Below are positions 26,154 to 35,394 of a stretch of 64,000 bases of DNA, piece after piece. The DNA comes from Mariniblastus sp. (GTDB taxonomy: Bacteria > Planctomycetota > Planctomycetia > Pirellulales > Pirellulaceae): assembly GCA_022447555.1 (NCBI GenBank), contig JAKVBF010000004.1, positions 15,314 to 79,313 of the forward strand, given 5' to 3'. Numbering within the stretch: the stretch's first letter is position 1; each line of letters begins with the position of its first letter. Below the pieces are notes generated by a model. It saw only the letters and a list, made by a program, of their open reading frames with translations, was not told the origin of the DNA and did no database searches. Both the position numbers and the translations under genes were made by a program.

Positions 26154-27665
26154 TTAAAAATCATATACCGCAGAAAGTTTGTCGCGCAGGTGTCGAATCA
26201 GCGGTTGATGAGACAGACTCTGACCCGTCACCGATTCACCCAATAACTTGGAACGACATCTTGCCCCCTGTTGGTGTACCTTTCGATTCAGCCACTCCTT
26301 CAACATCGAAAATTCGCCTGCTTTAAACGCCTGGTCCAAATCACCCAACTCAGATTCTGCCGCATCAAAGAATTGACTCGCGTAAAGGTTCCCGAGAGAG
26401 TAGGTTGCAAAATAACCGACGAGTCCCGCACTCCAGTGAATATCCTGCAACACGCCATTGGCATTGGACTCAGGCTGGATTCCAAGAAATTCTTGATATT
26501 TTGCATTCCAAGCTTCTGGCAAGTCGTCCGTGTCCAACGCACCCTCAATGACTGCCTGCTCTAATTGGAACCGGATAATGATATGTAAGTTGTAGGTTGC
26601 CTCATCTGCTTCGACCCGAATCAATGAGGGACGCACATCGTTGATCGCGGCGAAAAATTCGCACTGGGAAACATCCTTGAGTGCTTCCGGAAAAAAAGAC
26701 TGAGCTTGTGGAAAAAACCGTTCCCAAAAAGCCCGGCTGCGGCCGACGAGATTTTCCCACAACCGAGACTGTGACTCGTGGATTCCAAGACTGCAATAAC
26801 TTCCGGGCGGAAGCCCGTACTGCTCAGACCTCAAACCCTGCTCGTAGATTCCATGACCCGCTTCGTGCAATGTTCCAAAGAACGAAGAATTGAAAAAGGA
26901 AGCATCGTATCGGGTCGTGATCCGGACATCACTAGGTCCCATTTCCGCGCAGAAAGGGTGATGGGTTGTATCCAACCTTCCTCGCTCGTAATCGAAACCG
27001 ATGGCGGCAGAGGCAAGCCGGCCGAATTCGGCTTGAGCGGCTATCGGATAGGAACGACGTAAAATCGAAATATCGGGAGTACGATCTGAACAACGCACCG
27101 CTTCGATCAGTGGAACCAACTCATCTTTTAAAGCGGCCAAGACGGCAGCCACTTCGCGCGTCGTGGCCCCGGGCTCATAATCATCCAATAAAACATCGTA
27201 GGGCGTGTCTTCGTAACCGACCGCCTCAGCTTCTTCGCGTTTCAAGGAAAAGAGCTGTTTCAAACTGGGGGCAAATTTTGAAAAGTCATCTTGCTCCCGC
27301 GCCTCAATCCAGACCTGCTGGCCTAAACTACAGGCTCTCGCAAGTTCCTCCACCAACCGTTTCGGGAGTTTAGATTTCTTTTCGTAGCGGTGTTTTAACT
27401 CGAGGACAGTCGCGCCCACATCGCTATTAGGCTCGGAAACAAGTTCTGAATTCGACAATTCTCCAAGCAACTCACCGTAGGCAGGATCCGTGCTGCGTCG
27501 ATGTATTTCACCCGCTAAAAACGTCAATTGCTCGGCACGATACGCGCCGCCGCCCGACGGCAATTTAGTTTGCTGATCCCATTCTAGCAAAGCGTTGGTT
27601 GATTCTAGATACTTGATTTCTTTGGCATGCCGGCAGAGTGCTTCAAATTTTTCGACGTCATTCAT
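26154..27665 (-). CDS. Carboxypeptidase Taq family (M32) metallopeptidase
   Basis: Removes C-terminal residues from peptides in the cytoplasm. The 503-residue product matches the family length. It has the M32 zinc motif HEAGHGIYEQGL near residue 265 and the further family signature IHESQSRLWENLVGRS, which carries the third ligand Glu. I choose the ATG at 27665, which overlaps the stop of the upstream methyltransferase gene by eight bases; the frame extends upstream only by reading into that gene. Confidence 0.93.
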   Translation of the reverse strand: MNDVEKFEALCRHAKEIKYLESTNALLEWDQQTKLPSGGGAYRAEQLTFLAGEIHRRSTDPAYGELLGELSNSELVSEPNSDVGATVLELKHRYEKKSKLPKRLVEELARACSLGQQVWIEAREQDDFSKFAPSLKQLFSLKREEAEAVGYEDTPYDVLLDDYEPGATTREVAAVLAALKDELVPLIEAVRCSDRTPDISILRRSYPIAAQAEFGRLASAAIGFDYERGRLDTTHHPFCAEMGPSDVRITTRYDASFFNSSFFGTLHEAGHGIYEQGLRSEQYGLPPGSYCSLGIHESQSRLWENLVGRSRAFWERFFPQAQSFFPEALKDVSQCEFFAAINDVRPSLIRVEADEATYNLHIIIRFQLEQAVIEGALDTDDLPEAWNAKYQEFLGIQPESNANGVLQDIHWSAGLVGYFATYSLGNLYASQFFDAAESELGDLDQAFKAGEFSMLKEWLNRKVHQQGARCRSKLLGESVTGQSLSHQPLIRHLRDKLSAVYDF

Positions 27666-28464
27666 GGGTGGGCTCAAGGCTAATGGATTGTCTGTAGGCG
27701 AACATCGAGATGGCCGCAGCAGCAGCCACATTCAATGAATCAACTCCCTCACTCATCGGTATTTTCACGTGCCGGTCACACATGGAAGCGTGCTCGGAAC
27801 GCAAACCATGTCCTTCATTACCAAACATCAAAATGGTTCGAGGTGGGAATTTCAATTGGGTTATATTAACCGCGGCTGGCTTTAACGACAAACCGATCGT
27901 TTCAAATCCATGACAACCTTTTAGACGCGCCAATTCAGCACCCAGATCATGGGGCTGTGAGATCGGCAATCGAAAGCAATTCCCCATCGATGTTCGAATG
28001 GAGCGTCTTGAAAATGGATCGATTGTCGTTGCACCAAGCACAACGCCCTCGGCACCAAGTGCGACTCCTGACCGAATCATCGCACCTAAATTTTCGGCCA
28101 ATGCGGTCTCCGGGCAGCAAATGAGGAGTGAGCTGGATGAAACACCTTGAAAATCAAGTTGACGACGAATGATTCGGCCACCACACGCCAAAACCCCTCG
28201 ATGAAAGGGAAAACCAACCAGTTGCTGACAAACTTCTGGAGCAACGGAAAGCACGGGGCAGCTAACGCCTGCTAACCATTCAGGTTCGTCAGTCGACTGG
28301 GAAGAAAGGAGAATCGATTCGACCTCAAAATCCGTATTCAGCAAGCGCTCCACAACGAGACGACCCTCGGCAATAAAATAAGTAGATTCCTCCGGATACT
28401 TGTTGTGTTTCAAGTCTCGATACGGATCCAATCTTGGGTCATTGATGTCCACGACACGTTTCAT
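27658..28464 (-). CDS. TrmH/RlmB-family RNA methyltransferase
   Basis: 268 residues. An N-terminal L30e-like substrate domain (YFIAEGRLVVERLL) is followed by the SPOUT catalytic domain with NLGAMIRSGVALGAEGVVLG, TILMFGNEGHGLRSEH and VKIPMSEGVDSLNVAAAAAI. The two-domain form is that of 23S rRNA G2251 (RlmB) and related enzymes. Its 3' end overlaps the M32 carboxypeptidase start, so the two are one transcription unit. Confidence 0.92.
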   Translation of the reverse strand: MKRVVDINDPRLDPYRDLKHNKYPEESTYFIAEGRLVVERLLNTDFEVESILLSSQSTDEPEWLAGVSCPVLSVAPEVCQQLVGFPFHRGVLACGGRIIRRQLDFQGVSSSSLLICCPETALAENLGAMIRSGVALGAEGVVLGATTIDPFSRRSIRTSMGNCFRLPISQPHDLGAELARLKGCHGFETIGLSLKPAAVNITQLKFPPRTILMFGNEGHGLRSEHASMCDRHVKIPMSEGVDSLNVAAAAAISMFAYRQSISLEPTHE

Positions 28465-28614
28465 AGAAGTCCACGCTACCTTTTATTCATTCGAATACTT
28501 GCAACACTTTCTATAGCTAGACATCATGACCTTGCTTCGGAATCGAAACAATCCATTCGCAAACACGTCTCTACCCCAGAACCGAAACAGGCAACTTCCT
28601 GTTGGTAAAAGTTC

Positions 28615-29904
28615 GTGAAGAAATTACCCCTCAACAATTTGGAAAAAGCGTGGATCGAGTCATCGATGACACTCTTGGCCAGCCAAATAGGAACCGCTCG
28701 GTTTTTCGATTCCGATATTATTTTACCACGACAAGTGAAAGGCGTGCCGATTCGGATTGAAAATCTCGCAGAGATCAAACTTGCGTTCCAAGAGCAATTA
28801 CCTAGCCCAACACGACCGTTAGCTATCGCTCGCAACGCATCAATGCGAAACGACCAAACCTACCAACTGGACGGGGAAACACTCTATTTCTCAAATCGTC
28901 TTCTCGAAAATGATCAAGATGCTATAGCAACACTGCTACACCAACTCTCGAGGAATTGGTTCCTCCAACAATCTGGTAATTCATGGTCACCCGACGAGCT
29001 TGACTGGTATTCCGATTTACTACCTGTCTATCTGGGCTGGGGGATTTTTGGGGCAAACACGACCGTTTTCAGTCGCTCTGACCGGATAGGTGAATTTGAA
29101 AACTGGCAGGTTGATCGACATCGTATTCTGACCTCTCGAATGTTTGGATATGGAATCGCTTTATTTGCTTGGGGACACAACGAACGAGCCCCTGACTGGC
29201 ATCGCCTTCTAAGACCCGACGCAAAAATACCGTTTCAAAGAATGTTAAAGTATCTCTGGAAGACCGACGACTCGTATTTCCAGCCCGCCACCCTAACACC
29301 ACCGGCGCACGATAACAGCAGAGACCTCTATCGCAAGTTGGAGTCTTCGTCAAATTCCATATTGATTTCGACGCTCTGGGAAATTCAAAGCCGGGGGGTT
29401 TTCGAAACTGATTTCATTGCCCCGATCGCTAACTGCCTGCGGCACAGGGACCCCTGTGTGAGATACGAGGCATTGAACACACTGGGATTGGGTAAAACGC
29501 TACCCGATGCAGTCATCCAACGTGTAGCCCGTTTGATGTCAGACTCGTCCGAGCAAGTCCGCGCGGCCGCAGTAACATTAATTGGATCACTCCAAACGAG
29601 GGAAAACGAGGATGTCTATGGCGTCGGTCACCTACTATTGGACACCTGCGAAATCGTAGTAAAAGCCTCTGCAGATGCGATTACATCTCTGGCACCTAGC
29701 GACGAATATCTGTCGAAAAACCTTCAAAAGGCACTGCGAAAATCATTGGTCCATTGCAATTTTGAACTAGCAAGGGCTTTGGTACGGGCCTCGGTTTCGC
29801 TCAAAGCAGATACCACTAAAACCTTTGACGAATTTTTTAAAGACGACCCTGAAATGCGGAACCAAGCTCGGGTCATCATGGAACAGGAAACCGATCAGTG
29901 TTAA
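28615..29904 (+). CDS. HEAT-repeat-containing protein, function unknown
   Basis: 429 residues from a GTG at 28615; an ATG at 28663 is the alternative. The N-terminal half is not recognised. It contains FLQQSGNSWSPDELDWYSDLLPVYLGWGIFGAN, which resembles the spacing of a degenerate zinc-peptidase-like helical region, but the metal ligands are not obvious. Residues about 275-390 form HEAT-type helical repeats (RHRDPCVRYEALNTLGLG, SDSSEQVRAAAVTLIGSL, VKASADAITSLAPS). It is divergent from the RNA methyltransferase gene and 41 bases upstream of a sulfatase gene on the same strand. Confidence 0.7.
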   Translation: MKKLPLNNLEKAWIESSMTLLASQIGTARFFDSDIILPRQVKGVPIRIENLAEIKLAFQEQLPSPTRPLAIARNASMRNDQTYQLDGETLYFSNRLLENDQDAIATLLHQLSRNWFLQQSGNSWSPDELDWYSDLLPVYLGWGIFGANTTVFSRSDRIGEFENWQVDRHRILTSRMFGYGIALFAWGHNERAPDWHRLLRPDAKIPFQRMLKYLWKTDDSYFQPATLTPPAHDNSRDLYRKLESSSNSILISTLWEIQSRGVFETDFIAPIANCLRHRDPCVRYEALNTLGLGKTLPDAVIQRVARLMSDSSEQVRAAAVTLIGSLQTRENEDVYGVGHLLLDTCEIVVKASADAITSLAPSDEYLSKNLQKALRKSLVHCNFELARALVRASVSLKADTTKTFDEFFKDDPEMRNQARVIMEQETDQC

Positions 29905-29945
29905 AATGCTCCTGTCTTAATGGCTTTCAGGATTTGGAATCAAGT

Positions 29946-31430
29946 ATGTCATATCACCCCGCGACTCTATTGTTCGTTTTTTTGTTATTGCTTTGTAACG
30001 CCCGGTTCGGCCTGACCGATGACACAACCATACCGGAAGATCGACCCCCTAACGTTGTCGTTATTTTCATCGACGATCTTGGCTATGCCGACATCGGTCC
30101 GTTTGGTGCCGCTAACTTCCAGACCCCCCATCTCGACCGGATGGCGAAAGAGGGACGGAAATTTACAGATTTCGTTGCCTCCACCGCTGTTTGCTCGGCG
30201 TCACGAGCCGCCCTTTTGACCGGTTGTTACCATCGCCGTGTTGGAATCTCCGGAGCTCTGGGCCCTAGTTCGAACATCGGAATCAACCCTGACGAAGTCA
30301 CCCTCGCAGAATTATGTAAACAGAAAGACTACGCGACCGCGATTTATGGCAAGTGGCATTTAGGGCACCATGCCCCCTTCTTGCCGATGCAACACGGGTT
30401 TGATGACTACTTTGGCCTGCCTTACTCAAACGATATGTGGCCGTACCACCCTGGAGTGGCCCATTTACCCATGGACGAGCGGCTGAAACGCTGGCCACAC
30501 CTACCCCTGATCGACAAGAACAAGATCGTTAATCCCGAAGTCTCAGGAGAAGAGCAGAAACAACTGACCACTCAGTACACGGAAAAAGCAGTGGCATTCA
30601 TCAACAGCCATAAGGACCAACCATTTTTTCTCTATGTGCCTCATTCAATGGTCCACGTTCCGCTGTACGTGTCAGATAAATTTGCCGGCAAAAGTAAAGC
30701 GGGGCTGATGGGAGACGTGATGCTGGAAGTGGATTGGTCCGTGGGGCAAATTCTTGAGGCCTTAAAACAAAATCAACTAGAACAAAACACGCTCGTCTTG
30801 TTCACCTCTGATAACGGCCCTTGGCTCAGTTATGGTGAACATGCCGGTTCAGCAACACCTTTGCGAGAAGGAAAGGGAACCATGTTTGAGGGGGGCTACC
30901 GCGTCCCCACCGTTTTTTGGTGGCCCGGCAAAATCCCCGCCGGGACAACTTGCGACGAACTCGCATCGACGATCGATATTTTTCCAACCGTCGCAAAATT
31001 GATCGATACACATCTTCCCCAACATAAGATCGACGGGCACGACATCCGTCCTTTGTTGTTCGACGAACCGGGCGCGGAATCCCCTCATGACATGTTTTAC
31101 TGCTACTACCGCGCCGGTGAGCTTCAAGCCGTCAGAAACCGCCGCTGGAAACTCCACGCTCCGCATGCCTACCGCACCCTCAATGGCCGCCCAGGCGGAA
31201 CCGGCGGCATGCCTGCCAAATACGACCAGCAAACCATCGGTATCGCGTTATATGATCTGAAGACGGACGTGGGTGAAACCAACAATGTCGCCGACGACCA
31301 CCCCGAAATCGTTGCAAAATTATCAGAAGCCTTGAATCAAGGGAGAGCCGATTTAGGAGATCGCTTAACTGGAACAAAGGGCAGCGGCATTCGCCCCGCC
31401 GGAACCATCAAGAACCTTTCCGAAAGATGA
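29946..31430 (+). CDS. Secreted arylsulfatase
   Basis: 494 residues from the ATG at 29946, which gives a good signal peptide (LLFVFLLLLCNARFGLT). Sulfatase core: VVVIFIDDLGYADIGPFG, the formylglycine site with Cys83 in CSASRAALLTGCYHRRVG, IYGKWHLGHH, and FTSDNGPWLSYGEHAGSATPLREGKGTMFEGGYRVP. The layout follows arylsulfatase A-like enzymes that act on sulfated polysaccharides. Activity requires a formylglycine-generating enzyme, not present in the window. It could be cotranscribed with the upstream HEAT-repeat gene. Confidence 0.95.
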   Translation: MSYHPATLLFVFLLLLCNARFGLTDDTTIPEDRPPNVVVIFIDDLGYADIGPFGAANFQTPHLDRMAKEGRKFTDFVASTAVCSASRAALLTGCYHRRVGISGALGPSSNIGINPDEVTLAELCKQKDYATAIYGKWHLGHHAPFLPMQHGFDDYFGLPYSNDMWPYHPGVAHLPMDERLKRWPHLPLIDKNKIVNPEVSGEEQKQLTTQYTEKAVAFINSHKDQPFFLYVPHSMVHVPLYVSDKFAGKSKAGLMGDVMLEVDWSVGQILEALKQNQLEQNTLVLFTSDNGPWLSYGEHAGSATPLREGKGTMFEGGYRVPTVFWWPGKIPAGTTCDELASTIDIFPTVAKLIDTHLPQHKIDGHDIRPLLFDEPGAESPHDMFYCYYRAGELQAVRNRRWKLHAPHAYRTLNGRPGGTGGMPAKYDQQTIGIALYDLKTDVGETNNVADDHPEIVAKLSEALNQGRADLGDRLTGTKGSGIRPAGTIKNLSER

Positions 31431-31451
31431 TAGAGCAGCGATTACACTTTT

Positions 31452-32435
31452 TTATAACGCGATCTCAAGGAGTATCGGTAGATGGTCCGAACCGGTTGAC
31501 GCAGATATCACTTGCCGATCGACCACGTTGACATCACCTGAAACGAGCGCTTGATCAATGGGTATCAACATCGGCCAAAAAGACGTCGGCCAACTCCCCT
31601 GATAGCCCCACCCTTCTCGGCTGTCATGCAAGCCTGTCCCCTCCATCAACTCCTGCATAAATGGTGACCAGGGAACGCAATTAAAATCTCCGACCAATAC
31701 CGTGGGGACCCCATCGGTCGGCAGCAAACCCTCTATTTCCTTCATTTGCTGATTGCGGATCGACATTCTCTCGGGTTGCATGGGAGCCAATAGATGGACT
31801 GCCGCCAAACGCAACACTCCGCTGGATCCCAGATCCATCATAGCGATCAACATCGGAGAATCGGTACGGTCAGCGGCAAGCTGGCGAACACTTGAATCGG
31901 TGATTGGAAATTTGCTGAACACTGCAATCCCAAAACCGTGCCATCGAGGCTGCTCCAGACGATAGGGGTAATCGACGTGCAATGGCTGAAGATATTGCGT
32001 CCACTCGCTTGAATACTCAATAATGACAACCGCATCTGGCCGATTTTCAGTGATAACTTCAACAACGCGCTGAGGGGTTTCATTCGAGCCCAAAATATTA
32101 AAGGTCATCAACCGAACGGTATTAGTCATTTGGCTTGCACGCGCCCCGCGAGTAGGCTCCGGAAAGATACTCCAACCGGCACCTAGCAAAACCAGCACCC
32201 AACCGAATCCCAGCCACACCAACCAACGTTGTAAACCACCCAGCACGCCGATTGCCACGCCAGCAATCACCAAACCGACCAAAACCTGTAAGCGGAAATT
32301 TGAGACCAGTTCAGCATAAAAAGAGTATTGCCCCAAATAAGAAAATACCAGCAACCCCAACAAACACACCGCCACAACGATCGCGACACTACAAATCCTG
32401 ACTCTTAATAAGGGCCAAAAACCGTCCTTGATCAT
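31452..32435 (-). CDS. Membrane-anchored endonuclease/exonuclease/phosphatase (EEP) family protein
   Basis: 327 residues from the ATG at 32435, which has GAGG five bases before it; an open frame back to a TTG at 32528 would add an acidic tail. Three N-terminal membrane segments span about residues 10-95. The EEP catalytic domain follows: LMTFNILG, DAVVIIEYS (metal Glu), VGDFNCVPWS and STGSDHLPILLEI with the catalytic Asp-His. Known relatives include DNases, phosphodiesterases and sphingomyelinases; the outward-facing topology suggests a periplasmic phosphoesterase. Substrate unknown. Confidence 0.85.
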   Translation of the reverse strand: MIKDGFWPLLRVRICSVAIVVAVCLLGLLVFSYLGQYSFYAELVSNFRLQVLVGLVIAGVAIGVLGGLQRWLVWLGFGWVLVLLGAGWSIFPEPTRGARASQMTNTVRLMTFNILGSNETPQRVVEVITENRPDAVVIIEYSSEWTQYLQPLHVDYPYRLEQPRWHGFGIAVFSKFPITDSSVRQLAADRTDSPMLIAMMDLGSSGVLRLAAVHLLAPMQPERMSIRNQQMKEIEGLLPTDGVPTVLVGDFNCVPWSPFMQELMEGTGLHDSREGWGYQGSWPTSFWPMLIPIDQALVSGDVNVVDRQVISASTGSDHLPILLEIAL

Positions 32436-32667
32436 ATCATCCTCGGGGTCAGGGAAATCGTCTTGCGATGGTTCATTTCCATCAAAACTTAAGTCATTTC
32501 CTTGAAACAAACGTGGTGCCAAGAGCAACGGAGGACCGGAGCGACAGGCTCTACCATTTCAGCAACGCAATCCAGCCTGCAGGAGCCCAATGAGCGACTG
32601 CCGTAGGCTTGAACGTTCGCAGTTTCGGAAAGCAACCCACAAACCGTACTAAAGACGTGGCCCCGGT

Positions 32668-33288
32668 TCAGGCTACTTCCTGTTGCCGATCGTAAAGATA
32701 CGGATTCAACGTTGAATCATTATACATTTTAAGCTGGCGGTACGTGCGGTGCCGGATGCGACCAGCAAACATGTCATTCAACAGCAAGGCTAGTTCTTGT
32801 GACAACTCGTCCTGCTGGAAAAGGCAAACAGCAATTCGGCGACGCACCTTTTCAAAATGGTCCTCATCCACATTGGTTCGCTCTAACTGCTCTTTAAGAT
32901 GATAAATCCTCAACGCAAGAATAGACAAGCGATCAATTACGCTACCGGGCGTTTCCGTATTGATTCGAGCCGTTTCATCAACTTGCACCTGCTCCTCTTC
33001 GATCATCCGAGCGAGGTGGTCGTCAACAGTTTCGATCCAGTCGTTACGCTGTTGGTTAAAGCCATCAATTGCCCGCTTGACCCGAGCGATCACCGCATCG
33101 TCTGCATCCGGACTGCGGGCGATATCCTCTTCGTGCCATAATTGAAAATTGAAACTATGTTGCTTGCAAACGTCACTCATAAACCCTTCATAAGGGTTAT
33201 CGATTGGTTCCGAATGCCATCTGTCGACCGTTTCACACTGTAAAACTACAATCTTTTTTACATCAATCATTGGTTTCAAGCCTGCCAT
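32668..33288 (-). CDS. DUF4254 domain protein
   Basis: 206 residues, mostly helical. The segment TPGSVIDRLSILALRIYHLKEQLERT and the flanking helices match DUF4254, a family of unknown function common in planctomycetes and often found near envelope sugar genes. No membrane segment or signal is present. An alternative ATG at codon 7 would shorten it slightly. It is divergent from the M28 peptidase gene. Confidence 0.8.
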   Translation of the reverse strand: MAGLKPMIDVKKIVVLQCETVDRWHSEPIDNPYEGFMSDVCKQHSFNFQLWHEEDIARSPDADDAVIARVKRAIDGFNQQRNDWIETVDDHLARMIEEEQVQVDETARINTETPGSVIDRLSILALRIYHLKEQLERTNVDEDHFEKVRRRIAVCLFQQDELSQELALLLNDMFAGRIRHRTYRQLKMYNDSTLNPYLYDRQQEVA

Positions 33289-33455
33289 GATTTATGGGGA
33301 GGGTGCGAGCCTCGGATTCTATCGCTTCCCCGGCTTTAAAAACAAGACACGTTTGGATATCTCTTTTGCATAGCAAGCGTTTGATATGGACGTTGGTTTT
33401 CTAGGCCAACTGGCGTAAGATCTGTAGGGAGGCACCCGTTTTTCGCTAGCAGAAA

Positions 33456-34520
33456 ATGAAGATGGTAATATCCACAATTCCCTTACTGCGCCTGCATTCG
33501 CTCGGCCTCATCACCAGCATGATCGGCCTGAGCCTCTTCCTTTCATCCGACCTTGCAGGGCGACAAAAGGCTGGCGATGCCACAGGAGCCCCAGTTCGTC
33601 TGTCAATTTCCGACGCCTCTGAAACGGACGAGACGGAGGCAAAACAACCCTCCGAATTTGACGGCCAAGCAGCTTATGAAATATTGAAAGCCATTTGCGA
33701 TATTGGACCTCGCGTTAGCGGCTCGGCAGGTATGCGGAAACAGCAGCAATTCATCCAAGACCATTTTAAATCGTTGGATGCAGAAATGGGCCAGCAAATA
33801 TTCACGGTACGCCATCCAGAAAATGGCTCGCAAGTCCAAATGAAAAACCTGATCGCCCGATTCCACCCCAAACGACGCAAACGCCTCCTGATTTGCTGTC
33901 ATTACGACACTCGGCCATTCGCCGATCGCGACCCCATCAACCCAAGAGGTGTGTTTCTTGGTGCGAACGACGGTGCCAGTGGTGTCGGCATGCTTTGCGA
34001 ACTGGCTCGTCACGTAAAAAATATGCCGGGAAAGTACGGTATCGATTTTGTCTTCTTCGACGGCGAAGAGTTCGTCTTCGTTTACCGCAGGGATCCAATG
34101 TTTCTGGGTTCGACATATTTTGCTAGGCAATATGCAGCCCGCAAATTCAATGTCAAATATAATTACGCGATTCTTTTGGATATGATTGGCGACAAAGAAC
34201 TTGAAATCCACTACGAGGGCAACAGCTTGGAGATGGCGTCAAGACTAACACGAAGCATCTGGAGCGTCGCCAATGAGATAGGTGTTACCGAATTTAAAAA
34301 GCAAGAGCGACATAAAATCAGGGACGATCACCTACCCCTGAATTCGATCGCACGAATACCAACGTGTGATATTATTGACTTTGATTACCCCCGAATTGGA
34401 ACGGAAAACATGTATTGGCATACGCAGCAAGACATTCCCTCCAACTGCTCCGCCGAATCCCTGGATAAAGTGGGACGCGTGGTCCTCGAATGGCTAAGGC
34501 AGATGCAAAAGATTCGTTGA
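33456..34520 (+). CDS. Secreted M28-family peptidase / glutaminyl cyclase-like protein
   Basis: 354 residues with a signal peptide (LGLITSMIGLSLFLSS). The zinc fold shows LLICCHYDTRPFADRDP with the first His (near 147), GANDGASGVGMLCELARH with the bridging Asp, DFVFFDGEEFVF with the catalytic Glu pair, and YWHTQQD with the last His. The short single-zinc-like arrangement and IPTCDIIDFDYP match glutaminyl-peptide cyclotransferases as well as M28 aminopeptidases, so the reaction is not settled. The following membrane protein gene is 25 bases away. Confidence 0.85.
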   Translation: MKMVISTIPLLRLHSLGLITSMIGLSLFLSSDLAGRQKAGDATGAPVRLSISDASETDETEAKQPSEFDGQAAYEILKAICDIGPRVSGSAGMRKQQQFIQDHFKSLDAEMGQQIFTVRHPENGSQVQMKNLIARFHPKRRKRLLICCHYDTRPFADRDPINPRGVFLGANDGASGVGMLCELARHVKNMPGKYGIDFVFFDGEEFVFVYRRDPMFLGSTYFARQYAARKFNVKYNYAILLDMIGDKELEIHYEGNSLEMASRLTRSIWSVANEIGVTEFKKQERHKIRDDHLPLNSIARIPTCDIIDFDYPRIGTENMYWHTQQDIPSNCSAESLDKVGRVVLEWLRQMQKIR

Positions 34521-34545
34521 ATTGCTATCGAAGGTTCAAACACAA

Positions 34546-35070
34546 ATGTTTATGCAACTGCAAGCAACCTCCAGTCTCTTGAACGGCTTGCCATTAGCGG
34601 CAGCCTTTGATGACATAAGGGCATACCTTCTTTTAATTGGCTTGGCCACCATCGCCGGTGGCGTGATGATGATGCTCTTTCATAAACGAACTTACGATGA
34701 TGTTGAGCGGCTGGAGAAAGACCCGCGAATCGTCCTTTTCGAATATCGTAAATTTCGCCGTCGAACAACTGTCAGTAGCTTGATCGGAGCAATGGGCGTC
34801 ATCATGGCCGCTTTGTATTGGGCTATAGAACCCACCGTGTTTGCCATTCTGATCTCTTTAATCCTGATATTGATCATCGCCATACTCGGTCTGGCCACCC
34901 TCGATATGCTCAGCATCAGCATCCAAGGAATTTCCCAGACCGACGACAAAGCACGACAGGCAATGATTGACGAGTATTTACGTCAAAGAGAACTCCAAAA
35001 GTCTGCTGACGAGAAGTCCCTTTCCTCGCAAAATGAGACCAGAGAGGAAGACAAAGACGAAACAACTTGA
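34546..35070 (+). CDS. Membrane protein, function unknown
   Basis: 174 residues from the ATG at 34546; a TTG at 34522 is possible. Three hydrophobic segments are visible: AYLLLIGLATIAGGVMMMLF, SLIGAMGVIMAALYWAI, and VFAILISLILILIIAILGLATL. The hydrophilic C-terminal tail is charged (Glu, Lys, Asp rich). It follows the M28 peptidase gene closely and is likely cotranscribed with it. Confidence 0.75.
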   Translation: MFMQLQATSSLLNGLPLAAAFDDIRAYLLLIGLATIAGGVMMMLFHKRTYDDVERLEKDPRIVLFEYRKFRRRTTVSSLIGAMGVIMAALYWAIEPTVFAILISLILILIIAILGLATLDMLSISIQGISQTDDKARQAMIDEYLRQRELQKSADEKSLSSQNETREEDKDETT

Positions 35071-35394
35071 ATCGAATCCGCCTTCGGACTCAACCCAATC
35101 TGGCAGCCTGATCTGGCAACCCATGTCCCATTGGTTGTCTGTTTAAAGGAACCCGGAACTCGGTCGCCTGCCCTGAGTATCAACGCCCTTCCGGCCGCAA
35201 GTAATATCACCTTGGGTGAATCTCAACGACCGTTTCATTTTTTCGGCACGTTCGCCAACCAGCCAACTTAAAAACCAACTTTTAACGAGGCGGCGATTGA
35301 CTTTGGTCAAAGGCGCAAGCAAACTTCTGTATTGCCTTGCTAAGCTCCAAACCGAGCTCTGCTTCCACATCCCACTCCAAGCCTTGGTCTAGAA
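35071..35394. other. Intergenic region upstream of the BNR-repeat protein
   Basis: 324 bases between two plus-strand genes. The only structure I see is a perfect five-base inverted repeat TTGAC-tttg-GTCAA at 35297-35310, about 85 bases before the next start; it could be a regulator site or chance. No RNA gene or credible short frame is seen. Confidence 0.4.

Noticed and set aside
33603..34211. 202-codon minus-strand frame opposite the M28 peptidase gene
   Set aside because: Antisense shadow; the plus-strand protein has all metal ligands.
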